DNA of 64,000 nucleotides from Actinomycetota bacterium (GTDB taxonomy: Bacteria > Actinomycetota > Geothermincolia > Fen-727 > Anoxymicrobiaceae): NCBI GenBank assembly GCA_018831265.1, contig JAHJCO010000009.1:32986-96985 (forward strand), in the 5' to 3' direction. Shown here in pieces: positions 33,393 through 41,507 of this stretch; position 1 is the stretch's first letter; each line of letters opens with the position of its first letter. Under the pieces are notes generated by a model. That model was not told the origin of the DNA. It searched no databases and saw only the letters and a program-made list of their open reading frames with translations. The position numbers were made by a program, and so were the translations under genes.

Positions 33393-34538
33393 TCAGTCGT
33401 GTTCCTTCAGGAGGTTCTTCGCGATGACCAGCCTCTGAACTTCCGAAGTGCCCTCATATAGAGTCGTGACCCGCGCGTCGCGATAAAGCCGTTCCACCTT
33501 GAAGTCCTTGAGGTAGCCGTACCCTCCGTGGATCTGCAGGGCGAGATATGCGCTCTTGTTCGCCAGTTCGGACGTGAACAGCTTGGCCATGGAGGCCTCC
33601 CTGGTGAAGGGAAGGCCCTTGTCCTTCTTCCAGGCTGCGGACAGGATGAGCCAGTTGGATGCCTCGATCCCGGTTGCCATGTCGGCGATCATCCACTGAA
33701 TAGCCTCGAAAGAGCTGATGGTCTTGCCGAACTGCCTGCGCTTCCTGGCGTACCTGATGCTCTCGTCGAGACAGGCGCGGGCTATACCCAGGGCCTGGGA
33801 TGCGATGCCGATACGCCCGCTGTCCAGCGCGATCATAGCTACCTTGAATCCGGCACCCGGTCTTCCCACCAGGTTTTCTTTCGGGACCCTGCAGTCGTTG
33901 AAGTGGAGTTCCACGGTATTGGAAGACCTCAGGCCGAGCTTGTCTTCCCGCGCGCCGACGGAGAACCCCGGCGTGCCTTTCTCCACGATAAAGGCGGAGA
34001 GACCCCTGCTGCCTTTTTCCGGACCGGTCCTGGCGATGAGATTGACGACATCGGCATACTCGCCGTGGGTGATGAATACCTTTGTGCCGTTGACCAGGTA
34101 ATGGTCTCCTCTGTCATCCGCCGTCATGCTCATGCTCCCCGGATCCGACCCGGCCTCCGGCTCGGTAAGAGCGAAACAGCCGAGCAATTCTCCCTCGGCC
34201 AGCTTCACGAGGTACTCGCTCTTCTGTGCCTCATCCCCGAAATGCAGCAAGGGCTCGGTGGAGAGGTTGGCCACGGACATGGTCAGCGCGGTCGATGCGC
34301 ATGAGTAGGCGATTTCCTGGAGTGCCAGGCAGTAGCTCACGGCTCCGGCGTCGGCTCCGCCGTACTCGGCCGGAACCATCATCCCCAGCAGGCCGAGCTC
34401 ACCCATCTGCTTCACCACGTCCAGCGGGAATATCTCCAGCCTGTCCCTCTCGGCGGCCACGGGCTCCAGTTCTTTCGCGGCAAAATCCCTGGCCATGAGC
34501 CTGACCATTTCCTGTTCCTCGGTCAGTTGAAAAGACAT
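33393..34538 (-). CDS. Acyl-CoA dehydrogenase
   Basis: A 381-residue FAD enzyme, ATG 34538 behind AAGGAGG. Signature segments: CFALTEPEAGSDPGS (FAD/substrate), RKRRQFGKTISSFEAIQ, and the catalytic base Glu in LYEGTSEVQRLVI near the C-terminus, as in short/medium-chain and butyryl-CoA dehydrogenases. Oxidises an acyl-CoA to the 2-enoyl-CoA. No electron-transfer flavoprotein genes in the window. It starts 9 nt after the stop of the XRE-cupin gene, so they form an operon. Confidence 0.93.
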   Translation of the reverse strand: MSFQLTEEQEMVRLMARDFAAKELEPVAAERDRLEIFPLDVVKQMGELGLLGMMVPAEYGGADAGAVSYCLALQEIAYSCASTALTMSVANLSTEPLLHFGDEAQKSEYLVKLAEGELLGCFALTEPEAGSDPGSMSMTADDRGDHYLVNGTKVFITHGEYADVVNLIARTGPEKGSRGLSAFIVEKGTPGFSVGAREDKLGLRSSNTVELHFNDCRVPKENLVGRPGAGFKVAMIALDSGRIGIASQALGIARACLDESIRYARKRRQFGKTISSFEAIQWMIADMATGIEASNWLILSAAWKKDKGLPFTREASMAKLFTSELANKSAYLALQIHGGYGYLKDFKVERLYRDARVTTLYEGTSEVQRLVIAKNLLKEHD

Positions 34539-34547
34539 ATGGCCTCC

Positions 34548-35093
34548 TTACGGCTCGTATATGACGACAAGGAGCTCTGCCTTTTCCCGGGTCGGATTGC
34601 TCAGTTCGTGAGAGATCGACGAGTCGAAGTTGATGCTCCCGCCCTTCTTCAGGGTCGAGGTGTTCTGACCGACCTGGATCTTCAGGCCACCTCCGAGAAC
34701 ATAGATAAACTCCTCACCCTCATGGTGGTAATCGACGCCCTCGTGGTCGGTCTCCGGGTCGATAGTCACCAGATACGCCCTCAGATGCTTCTTCTCCCCC
34801 GGCCTGGTCAGCGCCGTATAGGCATACGAAGCGACCCGCTTCTTGTGGCTGGTCGTCCTCTTGCGGGTGGCATCCTTACCGCGGGGACCCTGGAACTGCT
34901 CCATGTCGACGTTGAATACGCGACTCATCTGGAGGACTACCGCCACGGGCGGAGCGACCTTACCGTCCTCGATGTCTGTCAGGTAGTCCTCCGGGTATCC
35001 GGTATCGCGCGAGAAGGCCTCCATGCTCATCCCGTTGGCCTCTCTCAGTCTCCTGATCCTCTCTCCAAAGGACTCCTCCGGTTTTTTCGCCAT
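34548..35093 (-). CDS. XRE-family regulator with C-terminal cupin domain
   Basis: A 181-residue protein. Residues ~8-65 form an HTH (FGERIRRLREANGMSMEAFSRDTGYPEDYLTDIEDG). The C-terminal half is a small cupin barrel (VTIDPETDHEGVDYHHEGEEFIYVLGGGLKIQVG), with the HxxxEE pattern of a metal or ligand site. Such proteins sense small molecules. As the first gene of an operon with acyl-CoA dehydrogenase it probably regulates it, sensing an acyl-CoA or related compound. Operator not identified; upstream lies an inverted repeat region. Confidence 0.9.
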   Translation of the reverse strand: MAKKPEESFGERIRRLREANGMSMEAFSRDTGYPEDYLTDIEDGKVAPPVAVVLQMSRVFNVDMEQFQGPRGKDATRKRTTSHKKRVASYAYTALTRPGEKKHLRAYLVTIDPETDHEGVDYHHEGEEFIYVLGGGLKIQVGQNTSTLKKGGSINFDSSISHELSNPTREKAELLVVIYEP

Positions 35094-35154
35094 GTGCCTC
35101 TCCTTGACCCGCCGGCCGAGATCTCCCTACTCACTCCCAGATGCTAACACTACG

Positions 35155-35226
35155 GGGTCAGGTCTGTTTTTTTCAAAACGAAACAGAGGGTCAGGTCATC
35201 ACGGCTCGAGACCTGGCCCCGTTTCG
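35155..35226. repeat. GGGTCAGGTC inverted repeat upstream of XRE-cupin gene
   Basis: GGGGTCAGGTCTGTTT at 35156, then CGAAACAGAGGGTCAGGTC (35179-35197) pairs imperfectly with GACCTGGCCCCGTTTCG (35210-35226). The GGTCAGG portion echoes the dispersed hairpin core, but this copy has long arms and a 12-nt loop. It lies between the start of the XRE-cupin gene and the end of the glycosyltransferase gene, so it could be a decayed family member or part of a promoter/terminator. Confidence 0.45.
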
Positions 35227-35256
35227 ATCTGGAACGTCCCGGACCCGACCCCACGG

Positions 35257-36597
35257 CTACCAGCTCTTCTTCGCCCCGAAGATCTCCTGGACGTAGCCCA
35301 CCACGCAGGTGGGGGACATTATTAACTGGTAGAAGAGCATGAAGAACACCAGCCCCAGGTGGCTGCGCTTATGCTCGATACCCAGTAGCTTCATGACCTT
35401 GTGCTCTTTATAGCTCATGACCCCGACCACCAGGAAGGTCAGGGGCAGGACCAGCAGCGTCAGCGGCCCGACGATGTAGAACTTGCCGAACAGCGCCAGT
35501 ATGATCCCCGGGATGTAGGCGAAGGTGTAGAACGTGTCGAGGAACGGGAACAGGAAGTCGACCGCCACGAAGAACGCCGGCAGGTGAGGCCGCTCCCACA
35601 CGATGTCCCCGTGGCGCTTCAGCCCCTCTATCATGCCACGGGCCCACCGCTTGCGCTGCCTGTAGAATCCCTTGAGCGTCTGGGGTGTGATGGTGAAGCC
35701 CACCGCCGTCGTCTCGTAGCCCACCCGCCATCCGTCCTTGAGGAATGCCCAGGTCAGCACGATGTCCTCGCCCACCACGGACGGCCAGCCCCTCTCCCCA
35801 CGGACCAGTACCGTGTGATAGGCGCTCAGGGCTCCCTGGGCCACCAGGGCTCCCTGGAAGAGGCTCTGCTGCCTTTTCACCGAGGAGATGGCGGCGTAGT
35901 AGTCCCACTCCTGCATCTTGGTGATGAGGCACTCCCCCGGGTTTCCGGAGATCACGCTGCCGGCGACCGCCGCCGTGTTGCAGGGGTCCGACACGAATCG
36001 CGCGATCAGCCTTTTCAACGCCTGGGGGTGAAGGACGGTGTCCGCGTCGATGGTGAGGAATATCGAGGTCGATACCTTCTCCAGGCCTATGTTCAGCGCG
36101 TGCGCCTTCCCGCCGTGCTCCGCGGCGATGACCTCCAACCCTGGCAGGTCAAGCGACCCGAGGACCCGGAGGGTGTCGTCGGTGGAGCCGTCGTCCACCA
36201 CGACGATGTGGATCTCCCCCGGGTAATCGAGGCACCGTACGGCCTCGAATGTGTGGCCGATGTTGTCGGCCTCGTTGTAGGCGGCCATGAGGATGGTGAC
36301 CGGCGGGTAGTCGATGTCGAGGTCCAGTGCCGGGGGCCTGTCCAGCAGGATGCTGAAGAGCAGGTGCGACATCAGGAACCCCGGGATGAGGGCGACGAAG
36401 AGGATGATCAGGAACCCCAGGGGTTCTCCGACCTCCTTCGACAGCGACTCTATCCAGGGCTCGGAGATCCAGAGCGAGAAGAGGAACCAGGTGGACGCGA
36501 AAACCGTAGCGATGATGAACTTGGCTTTGACCGGTATGTAGAGCTTTCGCCTCTTGTCCGACCAGTCGTATCCGGGGTCTTCCTGCATCACGCTCAT
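35257..36597 (-). CDS. Membrane family 2 glycosyltransferase (poly-beta-glycan synthase type)
   Basis: A 446-residue protein; ATG 36597 or, better spaced from GAGGAA, ATG 36588. Two N-terminal membrane helices (~26-44, 62-84), catalytic domain with VVVDDGSTDD at ~132-141, DAD at 184-186, VGED at 275-278 and QRKRW at 314-318, then three C-terminal membrane helices. This is the processive synthase plan of PgaC/IcaA, NodC and related enzymes. The sugar is unknown. No deacetylase, export or PgaD-like partner is adjacent, so the product cannot be named. Confidence 0.9.
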   Translation of the reverse strand: MSVMQEDPGYDWSDKRRKLYIPVKAKFIIATVFASTWFLFSLWISEPWIESLSKEVGEPLGFLIILFVALIPGFLMSHLLFSILLDRPPALDLDIDYPPVTILMAAYNEADNIGHTFEAVRCLDYPGEIHIVVVDDGSTDDTLRVLGSLDLPGLEVIAAEHGGKAHALNIGLEKVSTSIFLTIDADTVLHPQALKRLIARFVSDPCNTAAVAGSVISGNPGECLITKMQEWDYYAAISSVKRQQSLFQGALVAQGALSAYHTVLVRGERGWPSVVGEDIVLTWAFLKDGWRVGYETTAVGFTITPQTLKGFYRQRKRWARGMIEGLKRHGDIVWERPHLPAFFVAVDFLFPFLDTFYTFAYIPGIILALFGKFYIVGPLTLLVLPLTFLVVGVMSYKEHKVMKLLGIEHKRSHLGLVFFMLFYQLIMSPTCVVGYVQEIFGAKKSW

Positions 36598-36625
36598 TTC
36601 CTCGGGCCTCGTGTTTCTGCGCGAG

Positions 36626-37084
36626 TCACTTCCCGGTCACCTTTTCGAGGTATACGAGTGCCAGGCGGTCCGAAACCAGCTTTCGGCGGAACTCGCGGTA
36701 ACCCAGTTTTTCATAAACGTGCAGGTTCTTCCCGCTGAGGTGGCCCGTGAAGAGCTCGAACCTGTCAGCCTCCGGGAACTCGCCCTCCATGCGCTCCATC
36801 AGTCTCGTGCCGATTCCACGGTCCTGGTGCTCCGGGTGGACGATGAGCCGTCCGATGAAGCACGTCTCATCCTGCGTGTGAGCCCGCACCGACCCGACTA
36901 TCCGGCCGCCGTTAACGGCCTTCAGCACGAGCTGCTCGCCGATGTCGCTCTTCATTCCGTCGAGGGTCTGTGTCATGGGAGGAATAGTGTAGTCGTCGTA
37001 GCGTCGGGCCTCGACCTGATAGGCGGCGCGCTGCAGCTCCAGGATCTCGGCAGCATCCTCGACGCCGGCACGCTCGATACGCAT
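36626..37084 (-). CDS. GNAT-family N-acetyltransferase
   Basis: A 152-residue protein. Acetyl-CoA-binding motif LIVHPEHQDRGIGTRLMERME at ~81-100 has the Q/RxxGxG pattern. The C-terminus (YEKLGYREFRRKLV) is typical. Substrate unknown. 28 nt upstream of the glycosyltransferase start, possibly cotranscribed. Confidence 0.88.
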   Translation of the reverse strand: MRIERAGVEDAAEILELQRAAYQVEARRYDDYTIPPMTQTLDGMKSDIGEQLVLKAVNGGRIVGSVRAHTQDETCFIGRLIVHPEHQDRGIGTRLMERMEGEFPEADRFELFTGHLSGKNLHVYEKLGYREFRRKLVSDRLALVYLEKVTGK

Positions 37085-37231
37085 GGTTCACCTCACTGCC
37101 GCCACACGCTCCGACACAAGGTCCCTTCCGCGGCACGCATGACCCGATTACGAAGAGTATTCGGGTCACATGATGACCTTATTATGTATGATTTGTCCCA
37201 GGGACGGCCCATCTCCTACGGTTAAACGAAC

Positions 37232-37491
37232 ATGAAGATAAAGTCGTTCGAGTTCAGCCTGTACGAGCTGGCGGGGTCGATGGGGGACTTCGGGACCCTG
37301 TTTCCGCTGGCCATCGGTTATATCGCGGTCTGTGGCGTGGGCCCGGCCGGCTGCCCGCCCTCATCGCGACCGTCGCCGTGTCCGTGTTCACCAACATGGC
37401 GTACGGGTACCTGGCCGGTCTTGCGGTCTTCTACGCCTGGCGGTTCGTCTCGGGTAGACTTTCCGGGCAGAGCCCGGAGGAATCAGAGTGA
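37232..37491 (+). pseudogene. Transporter gene reduced to its two ends (sulfate/molybdate-type permease)
   Basis: The first ~43 residues (SFEFSLYELAGSMGDFGTLF, PLAIGYIAV) match the start of MOT1-like or related putative sulfate/molybdate permeases. After about 37350 the frame changes, and the remainder read in another frame is ALIATVAVSVFTNMAYGYLA GLAVFYAWRF, the last helix of such a transporter, ending at TGA 37491. Some 300 middle residues are gone. Start ATG 37232 has no good ribosome site. Non-functional. Confidence 0.65.
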
Positions 37492-37496
37492 ACCCC

Positions 37497-37916
37497 TCAC
37501 TCGGTCACCTCGACCGCGACGGTGTGGGTCTTGACCGGCGGCTGGTCCGTCTCCCAGGACCTGACGTAGTCGTAGACGATGGTGGTCTTGCCGGCCTTCA
37601 ACGCCTTGTACCTGAAGACGTGCGTTGACGGAGCGCCGGGTAGGGTCGAGCCAGTCTCGATGGAGTCGCCGTTGAGCTTCAGGATGGCGGGGTCCGGCTC
37701 GGTAGTGACCTTCCAGTCGTAACCCGTGGAGGGATTGGTCTCGAGCTCGATGGTCATATCTTCCCCGACCTTGACGGTCTTCGACTCGCCCGTGATGTTG
37801 CCGACCTCCTTGTCGTCGGTGGTCTTCTTATCCGACGTGCCGCCGCACCCGACCAGCATGGCCGCCACCAGGACCAGGGCCAGTAACACCGCCACCGCTG
37901 TGAATCTCCCACGCAT
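37497..37916 (-). CDS. Chagasin-like (I42) cysteine-protease inhibitor lipoprotein
   Basis: A 139-residue secreted lipoprotein; ATG 37916 behind GGAGGCGG. Signal with lipobox VAAMLVGC (Cys at ~23). The mature part carries the three chagasin loops in outline: NPSTGYDW (the NPTTGY loop), GAPSTHVFRYKAL (second loop), and DYVRSWE (the RPW-like loop). I42 proteins inhibit papain-family cysteine proteases. Length (~110 mature) fits. Role in this organism is unknown; it may protect surface proteins or the cell from foreign proteases. Confidence 0.85.
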   Translation of the reverse strand: MRGRFTAVAVLLALVLVAAMLVGCGGTSDKKTTDDKEVGNITGESKTVKVGEDMTIELETNPSTGYDWKVTTEPDPAILKLNGDSIETGSTLPGAPSTHVFRYKALKAGKTTIVYDYVRSWETDQPPVKTHTVAVEVTE

Positions 37917-37988
37917 GGCTCCGCCTCCTGTTCGATACTCGGGTAGACGCAGTGACAATACTGGACCGCGCCCGACGAGTACGTCAAG

Positions 37989-38021
37989 GTGCAGCAAAAG
38001 TGCCTGACCCTTTTGCTACAC
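37989..38021. repeat. Dispersed hairpin, TGCCTGACC core (copy e)
   Basis: Arms GTGCAGCAAAAG (37989-38000) and CTTTTGCTACAC (38010-38021) flank the 9-nt core TGCCTGACC (38001-38009), the exact reverse complement of the core in copies a and b. One arm mismatch. Lies between two minus-strand lipoprotein genes. Confidence 0.75.
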
Positions 38022-38036
38022 TTCTGCGACTCCGCC

Positions 38037-38657
38037 TTACTGCTGCGGGGCGTACTGCTTCACGGTCTCGAGTTCGCCCTTTATCCTCTCGTACCACTTC
38101 GTGACGACTGCTTCGCCTTCCAGCTCGTTGTCCTTCACGTACTCCTGCAGGCCCGCCAGGGATTCGACGATGGTCGTCATGCCCTTGACGTACAGCGACA
38201 TGGGTTCTGCTATCGCGGATGCCGCCGCGGCGCGCTGCTCAACGGTCTGGTCCCTGGCCCCCTCGAGCCCCTTGGCGAACATCTTGTTGCCCTCATCGAC
38301 CTGCTTGACCCCGGTCTCCAGCTGGCCCTTTATCTTCTCGGCGGTCTCGTCGGGCGCCTCGACCTTCTCCAGGTCCGCGAGTGCCTTCGTGTCGTTCTTG
38401 CTGGACTCCACGTAGGACAGCCTGGCCTTCTCCGCGCTCTCGAGGTCCGTGTAGCCAGACTCCGCGTACTTCCTCGACGCATCCTGGCCCGCCTGGGCCA
38501 CTTCGGGCTTGGATTCCAGCTCTTCCATGACACGAAGGTACCCGTCGACGAACTCCTGCATCGCCTGCGTGTTCGTACCGCACCCGGCCGCCAGGGACAG
38601 GGTGACGGCCAGTAGTATGATGACCGAGACGATCGCGCTGAAACCGAACCTGTTCAT
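38037..38657 (-). CDS. Helical lipoprotein of unknown function
   Basis: A 206-residue protein with a lipoprotein signal (LAVTLSLAAGC). The mature part is almost entirely predicted helix, rich in Glu, Lys and Ala, with heptad-like runs (YLRVMEELESKPEVAQAGQD, LETGVKQVDEGNKMF, LEGEAVVTKWYERIKGELET). I do not recognise a family. Possible coiled-coil periplasmic or surface protein. Confidence 0.75.
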   Translation of the reverse strand: MNRFGFSAIVSVIILLAVTLSLAAGCGTNTQAMQEFVDGYLRVMEELESKPEVAQAGQDASRKYAESGYTDLESAEKARLSYVESSKNDTKALADLEKVEAPDETAEKIKGQLETGVKQVDEGNKMFAKGLEGARDQTVEQRAAAASAIAEPMSLYVKGMTTIVESLAGLQEYVKDNELEGEAVVTKWYERIKGELETVKQYAPQQ

Positions 38658-38822
38658 TGGTGGGCACCCCCGTTTTTAGCCGTTCCGCTTACTCTATCAT
38701 ATGTGCGCGGTGCCACCGTCACCGGCGGGAGTACCGCACGGTCAGCTCGGTGTACTCGACGGCGTGCGGTCAAAGGTGACAGGCACTATCAGCGCTACTG
38801 TTAAGGTGGCAAGACAACATTA

Positions 38823-38873
38823 TTGACATCGGGATATTATTGGATTATCGTTACTAGTGACAAATTGTCACTA
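38823..38873 (+). promoter_or_regulatory. Promoter and palindromic operator of the PadR gene
   Basis: -35 TTGACA at 38823-38828, 18-nt spacer, -10 TATCGT at 38847-38852. Directly downstream is a perfect palindrome TAGTGACA-AAT-TGTCACTA (38855-38873), which would cover the transcription start. The gene it precedes encodes a PadR regulator, so autoregulation is likely. A TGACAGGCA stretch resembling a decayed dispersed-hairpin core lies at 38777. Confidence 0.65.
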
Positions 38874-38891
38874 ATGACGGGAGGGATGAGT

Positions 38892-39440
38892 ATGTGCCAC
38901 GAAAGTCACGAGCACGATTGGAAGTCGTGCGGACCCGGGACGGGCCACAAGGAGAGCTTCTCCGGTCGGTGCGACCGGGTGCCGGGACGGGACCTGGACA
39001 GGCTGATGCGGCACCACGCGGAGCACGGCGGACCGTGCGGCGGCGTGGGCGCGGGCATGGGACAGGGATGGGCGTCGTTCTTCGAGGGCGGCAGGGGCGT
39101 GACCCGGCGCTTCCTGAGGCCGGTCGTCCTGCTGTTGCTGGCGGAGAGCCCGTACCACGGGTATGAGCTGATGGGCAAGCTCAAGGAGTTCGGCTTCGAG
39201 CAGGGCGCGATGGACCCGTCGATCCTGTACCGGCTCCTGCGGAACATCGAGCGCGAAGGCCTCGCCTCCAGCAGCCTCGACGACACCGGCTCGGGCCCGG
39301 CGCGCAAGGTCTATGCCCTCACGCCCGAGGGCCAGGAAGTCCTCGACCTCTGGGCGGCTACCATCGGGGACACCATCGCGTTCCTCGAGCGGTTCAAGGA
39401 ACGATTCGAGAGGTTGGGCAAGCAGGAGAGCGCGTCGTAG
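38892..39440 (+). CDS. PadR-family regulator with Cys/His-rich N-terminal extension
   Basis: Start ATG 38892 is 8 nt after GGGAGG; two other ATGs upstream are worse placed. 182 residues. The first ~60 residues (MCHESHEHDWKSCGPG, HKESFSGRC, MRHHAEHGGPCGG) are rich in Cys and His and suggest a metal-binding or redox-sensing tail. The PadR winged helix follows (LLLLAESPYHGYELMGKLKE, DPSILYRLLRNIEREGLAS, YALTPEGQEVLDLW). PadR members repress detoxification or efflux genes. The adjacent downstream flavoprotein gene is the likely target; the metal-sensing idea is inference. Confidence 0.88.
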   Translation: MCHESHEHDWKSCGPGTGHKESFSGRCDRVPGRDLDRLMRHHAEHGGPCGGVGAGMGQGWASFFEGGRGVTRRFLRPVVLLLLAESPYHGYELMGKLKEFGFEQGAMDPSILYRLLRNIEREGLASSSLDDTGSGPARKVYALTPEGQEVLDLWAATIGDTIAFLERFKERFERLGKQESAS

Positions 39441-39567
39441 AATCTACGTATGAAACCCGCGGACGGGCTGGAGAGGTTCCGACCCCGTGACAGGTCGGAA
39501 TGGCGCTCATGGCTGGAGCGCAACCATGCATCATCGCCCGGTGTCTAGCTGATCGGAAGGGGAAGCG

Positions 39568-40203
39568 ATGAAGGTGCTCGCCATCACCGGGAACCCGAAG
39601 AAGAAGGGTTCGCTGGCCGACCTGACCGCCGAGGTGGTCAGGGGTGTTGAAGAGGGAGGAGTCGAGGTCGAGGTGGTGAGGCTTGCGGACCTGAACCTCG
39701 GTTACTGCCGGTTCTGCCTCAAGTGCCGCGATGCCACGGGCCCACAGATCGCGTCGTGCGTCCAGGAGGACGGACTGGCCGGGCTTATCGAGAAGATACT
39801 GGAGGCGGACGGCTTCATCCTGGCCTGCCAGACTTCAGGCGGGCATGCGAGCGTCTTGATGAAGACGCTGATCGAGAGGACATGCTACACGCTGGGAAGC
39901 CCCACCCGCCGGATCCTCTGGGTCTATGGCTGTCCCGATTGCCGGATCAGGGACAAGCAGAGGTTCGCGGTGGTGGTGACGACGGCCGGGGTGGTCCCGA
40001 CATGGTCGCGCGCCTTCTGCAACGGAGCCAACCGCGAGATGGCCCAGCACGCGGAGGGTATCTTCAACGCGAAGGTAGTCGGTCGCCTCTACGGCGGGAA
40101 CGTATGGAAGCACGGCGTGACTCGACGCGTAATGAGGAAGGCCCTCAAAGCCGGTCACGCGCTCGCCGCCAGCATCGCCCACCACTCACTAGTACGAGAG
40201 TAG
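39568..40203 (+). CDS. Flavodoxin-fold NAD(P)H/FMN oxidoreductase-like protein with Cys cluster
   Basis: A 211-residue protein, ATG 39568 behind GGAAGGGGAAG. N-terminal FMN-phosphate loop ITGNPKKKGSLADL, then YCRFCLKC with three closely spaced Cys as in iron-sulfur flavoproteins, and a later VYGCPDCRIRD with two more Cys. Likely an FMN-dependent, possibly iron-sulfur reductase of the NADPH-dependent FMN reductase family. Downstream of the PadR gene on the same strand with a 127-nt gap. Confidence 0.82.
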   Translation: MKVLAITGNPKKKGSLADLTAEVVRGVEEGGVEVEVVRLADLNLGYCRFCLKCRDATGPQIASCVQEDGLAGLIEKILEADGFILACQTSGGHASVLMKTLIERTCYTLGSPTRRILWVYGCPDCRIRDKQRFAVVVTTAGVVPTWSRAFCNGANREMAQHAEGIFNAKVVGRLYGGNVWKHGVTRRVMRKALKAGHALAASIAHHSLVRE

Positions 40204-40229
40204 ACGTCGACCAACCCCTGGACGAACCG

Positions 40230-40308
40230 GGGGGTCAGACACTTGCACGTGCTCAATTCCTGTCAACGCTTCGATGGGAGTCGACGCGTGAAATTGTCTG
40301 ACGCCCCT
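40230..40308. repeat. Long inverted repeat between convergent genes, TCAGACA-type
   Basis: GGGGGGTCAGACACTTGCACG (40229-40249, first G run approximate) pairs with reverse complement of CGTGAAATTGTCTGACGCCCC (40287-40307), with four mismatches and a ~37-nt loop. The GGTCAGACA/TGTCTGAC portion resembles the dispersed core. Sits between the converging stops at 40203 and 40314 and may serve as a bidirectional terminator. Confidence 0.5.
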
Positions 40309-40313
40309 CATTT

Positions 40314-41507
40314 TCACGAACCGTCCCAGCGCTCCAGCATGTTGATGACCGTCTGAAGTGCCACAGCCAGCGACCCTGGCTTTATGTGCTCGATGGTGTC
40401 GTGCCTGGTGTGGTAGTGGGGGACGAGCCGGCCGGCGTCCCACAGGCACATGCTCACAGACGGTATGCCCGCCAGGGCGAAGGCGCTGGCGTCCGTAGCC
40501 CCCAGGGGTAGCACCGAGACCTTCGCCTCGAACCCCCCCTCACGAGCGGCCCGACCGGCCAGCTCGACCAGCTCGGGGTCGAGAACTGCGCCGGGCCACA
40601 GCTCGCGCTTGAATATGGTGAAGAACCGCTCGTCGTATATGCCGTCGAGGAATATTCCGGCGGCGGGCAGCGGATCATCGAGGTGCGCGGCTGCGAAGCG
40701 CTTCGCGCCCCTCAAGCCCGCTTCTTCCGACGAGAGCCCCAGCAGGACCACCTCGGTGTGCTCGGGGTAGAAGCCTTCCCCGGAGCGCGCATCCGCCAGG
40801 TACCTGGCGAGCCCGGCGCAGACCGCGACACCGGCCATGTCGTCCATCGCGCCCGGCACGACGTCCTTCGTGTGGAAGAAGGCGAAGAGGATCACCACCG
40901 GGGAGACCCCGACCAGCACCCAGCCCAGGACCTTGAAGGCGGCCGCCTGTGGAAGCCCCATCCCCTCCACTATGGCCCGCGCCAGGCCGGACCCGAACAG
41001 CAGCACCACCGAGAGAAAGGCGATACCCATAAGGACGCTCGAGAAGCCCTTGAACCAGTACCAGATCTTGAACTCGTAGGCCGAGTCGAAGTGGGCCGAG
41101 ACGTAGACCCTGCCGGTCGCTTCCCTGCTGGGCCTGACCGTGCCGACCACGTTCTCGCCTTCTTTGCTGGGGAAGAACGGGTCTATGAACTCCTTGTAGC
41201 GCACGACCTCGAGGAAGAGCACGGCGCCCCCGATGAGGGAGAGCACCGCGGATACGGCGGGAAGGAAGAAGTAGAGCACAACTCCGACCACGTAGAGCAG
41301 CACCAGGTACGGGAAGAACCCCACGAAAGCCTTGGGGCTGCAGGTGAAGCGCTCGGTCTCGACGGTCTCGCAGACGGGGGCCACCTCTTCGGCGAACAGG
41401 CGTCCCAGCGCGCGCTCCTCCTCGCTGCAGGACTCCCTGGGGCCGATCTCCTTCATCACGCGGTCGATCAGCCCGTACATGTAGTCGGTATACCTGTCCG
41501 CGATCAT
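40314..41507 (-). CDS. Membrane-anchored M28-family zinc aminopeptidase
   Basis: A 397-residue protein. Zinc-site residues in order: H139 and D141 (SAHFDSAYEF), D222-D223 (GAMDDMAGVA), E261-E262 (SSEEAGLRG), D289 region (LDGIYDE) and the late His of HYHTRHDTIEH. Four hydrophobic helices (~62-83, 88-101, 158-180, 192-212) are inserted before and within the catalytic domain, tying it to the membrane. Start ATG 41507 overlaps the previous stop (ATGA) behind GAGGAG. Releases N-terminal residues from peptides; physiological target unknown. Confidence 0.88.
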   Translation of the reverse strand: MIADRYTDYMYGLIDRVMKEIGPRESCSEEERALGRLFAEEVAPVCETVETERFTCSPKAFVGFFPYLVLLYVVGVVLYFFLPAVSAVLSLIGGAVLFLEVVRYKEFIDPFFPSKEGENVVGTVRPSREATGRVYVSAHFDSAYEFKIWYWFKGFSSVLMGIAFLSVVLLFGSGLARAIVEGMGLPQAAAFKVLGWVLVGVSPVVILFAFFHTKDVVPGAMDDMAGVAVCAGLARYLADARSGEGFYPEHTEVVLLGLSSEEAGLRGAKRFAAAHLDDPLPAAGIFLDGIYDERFFTIFKRELWPGAVLDPELVELAGRAAREGGFEAKVSVLPLGATDASAFALAGIPSVSMCLWDAGRLVPHYHTRHDTIEHIKPGSLAVALQTVINMLERWDGS

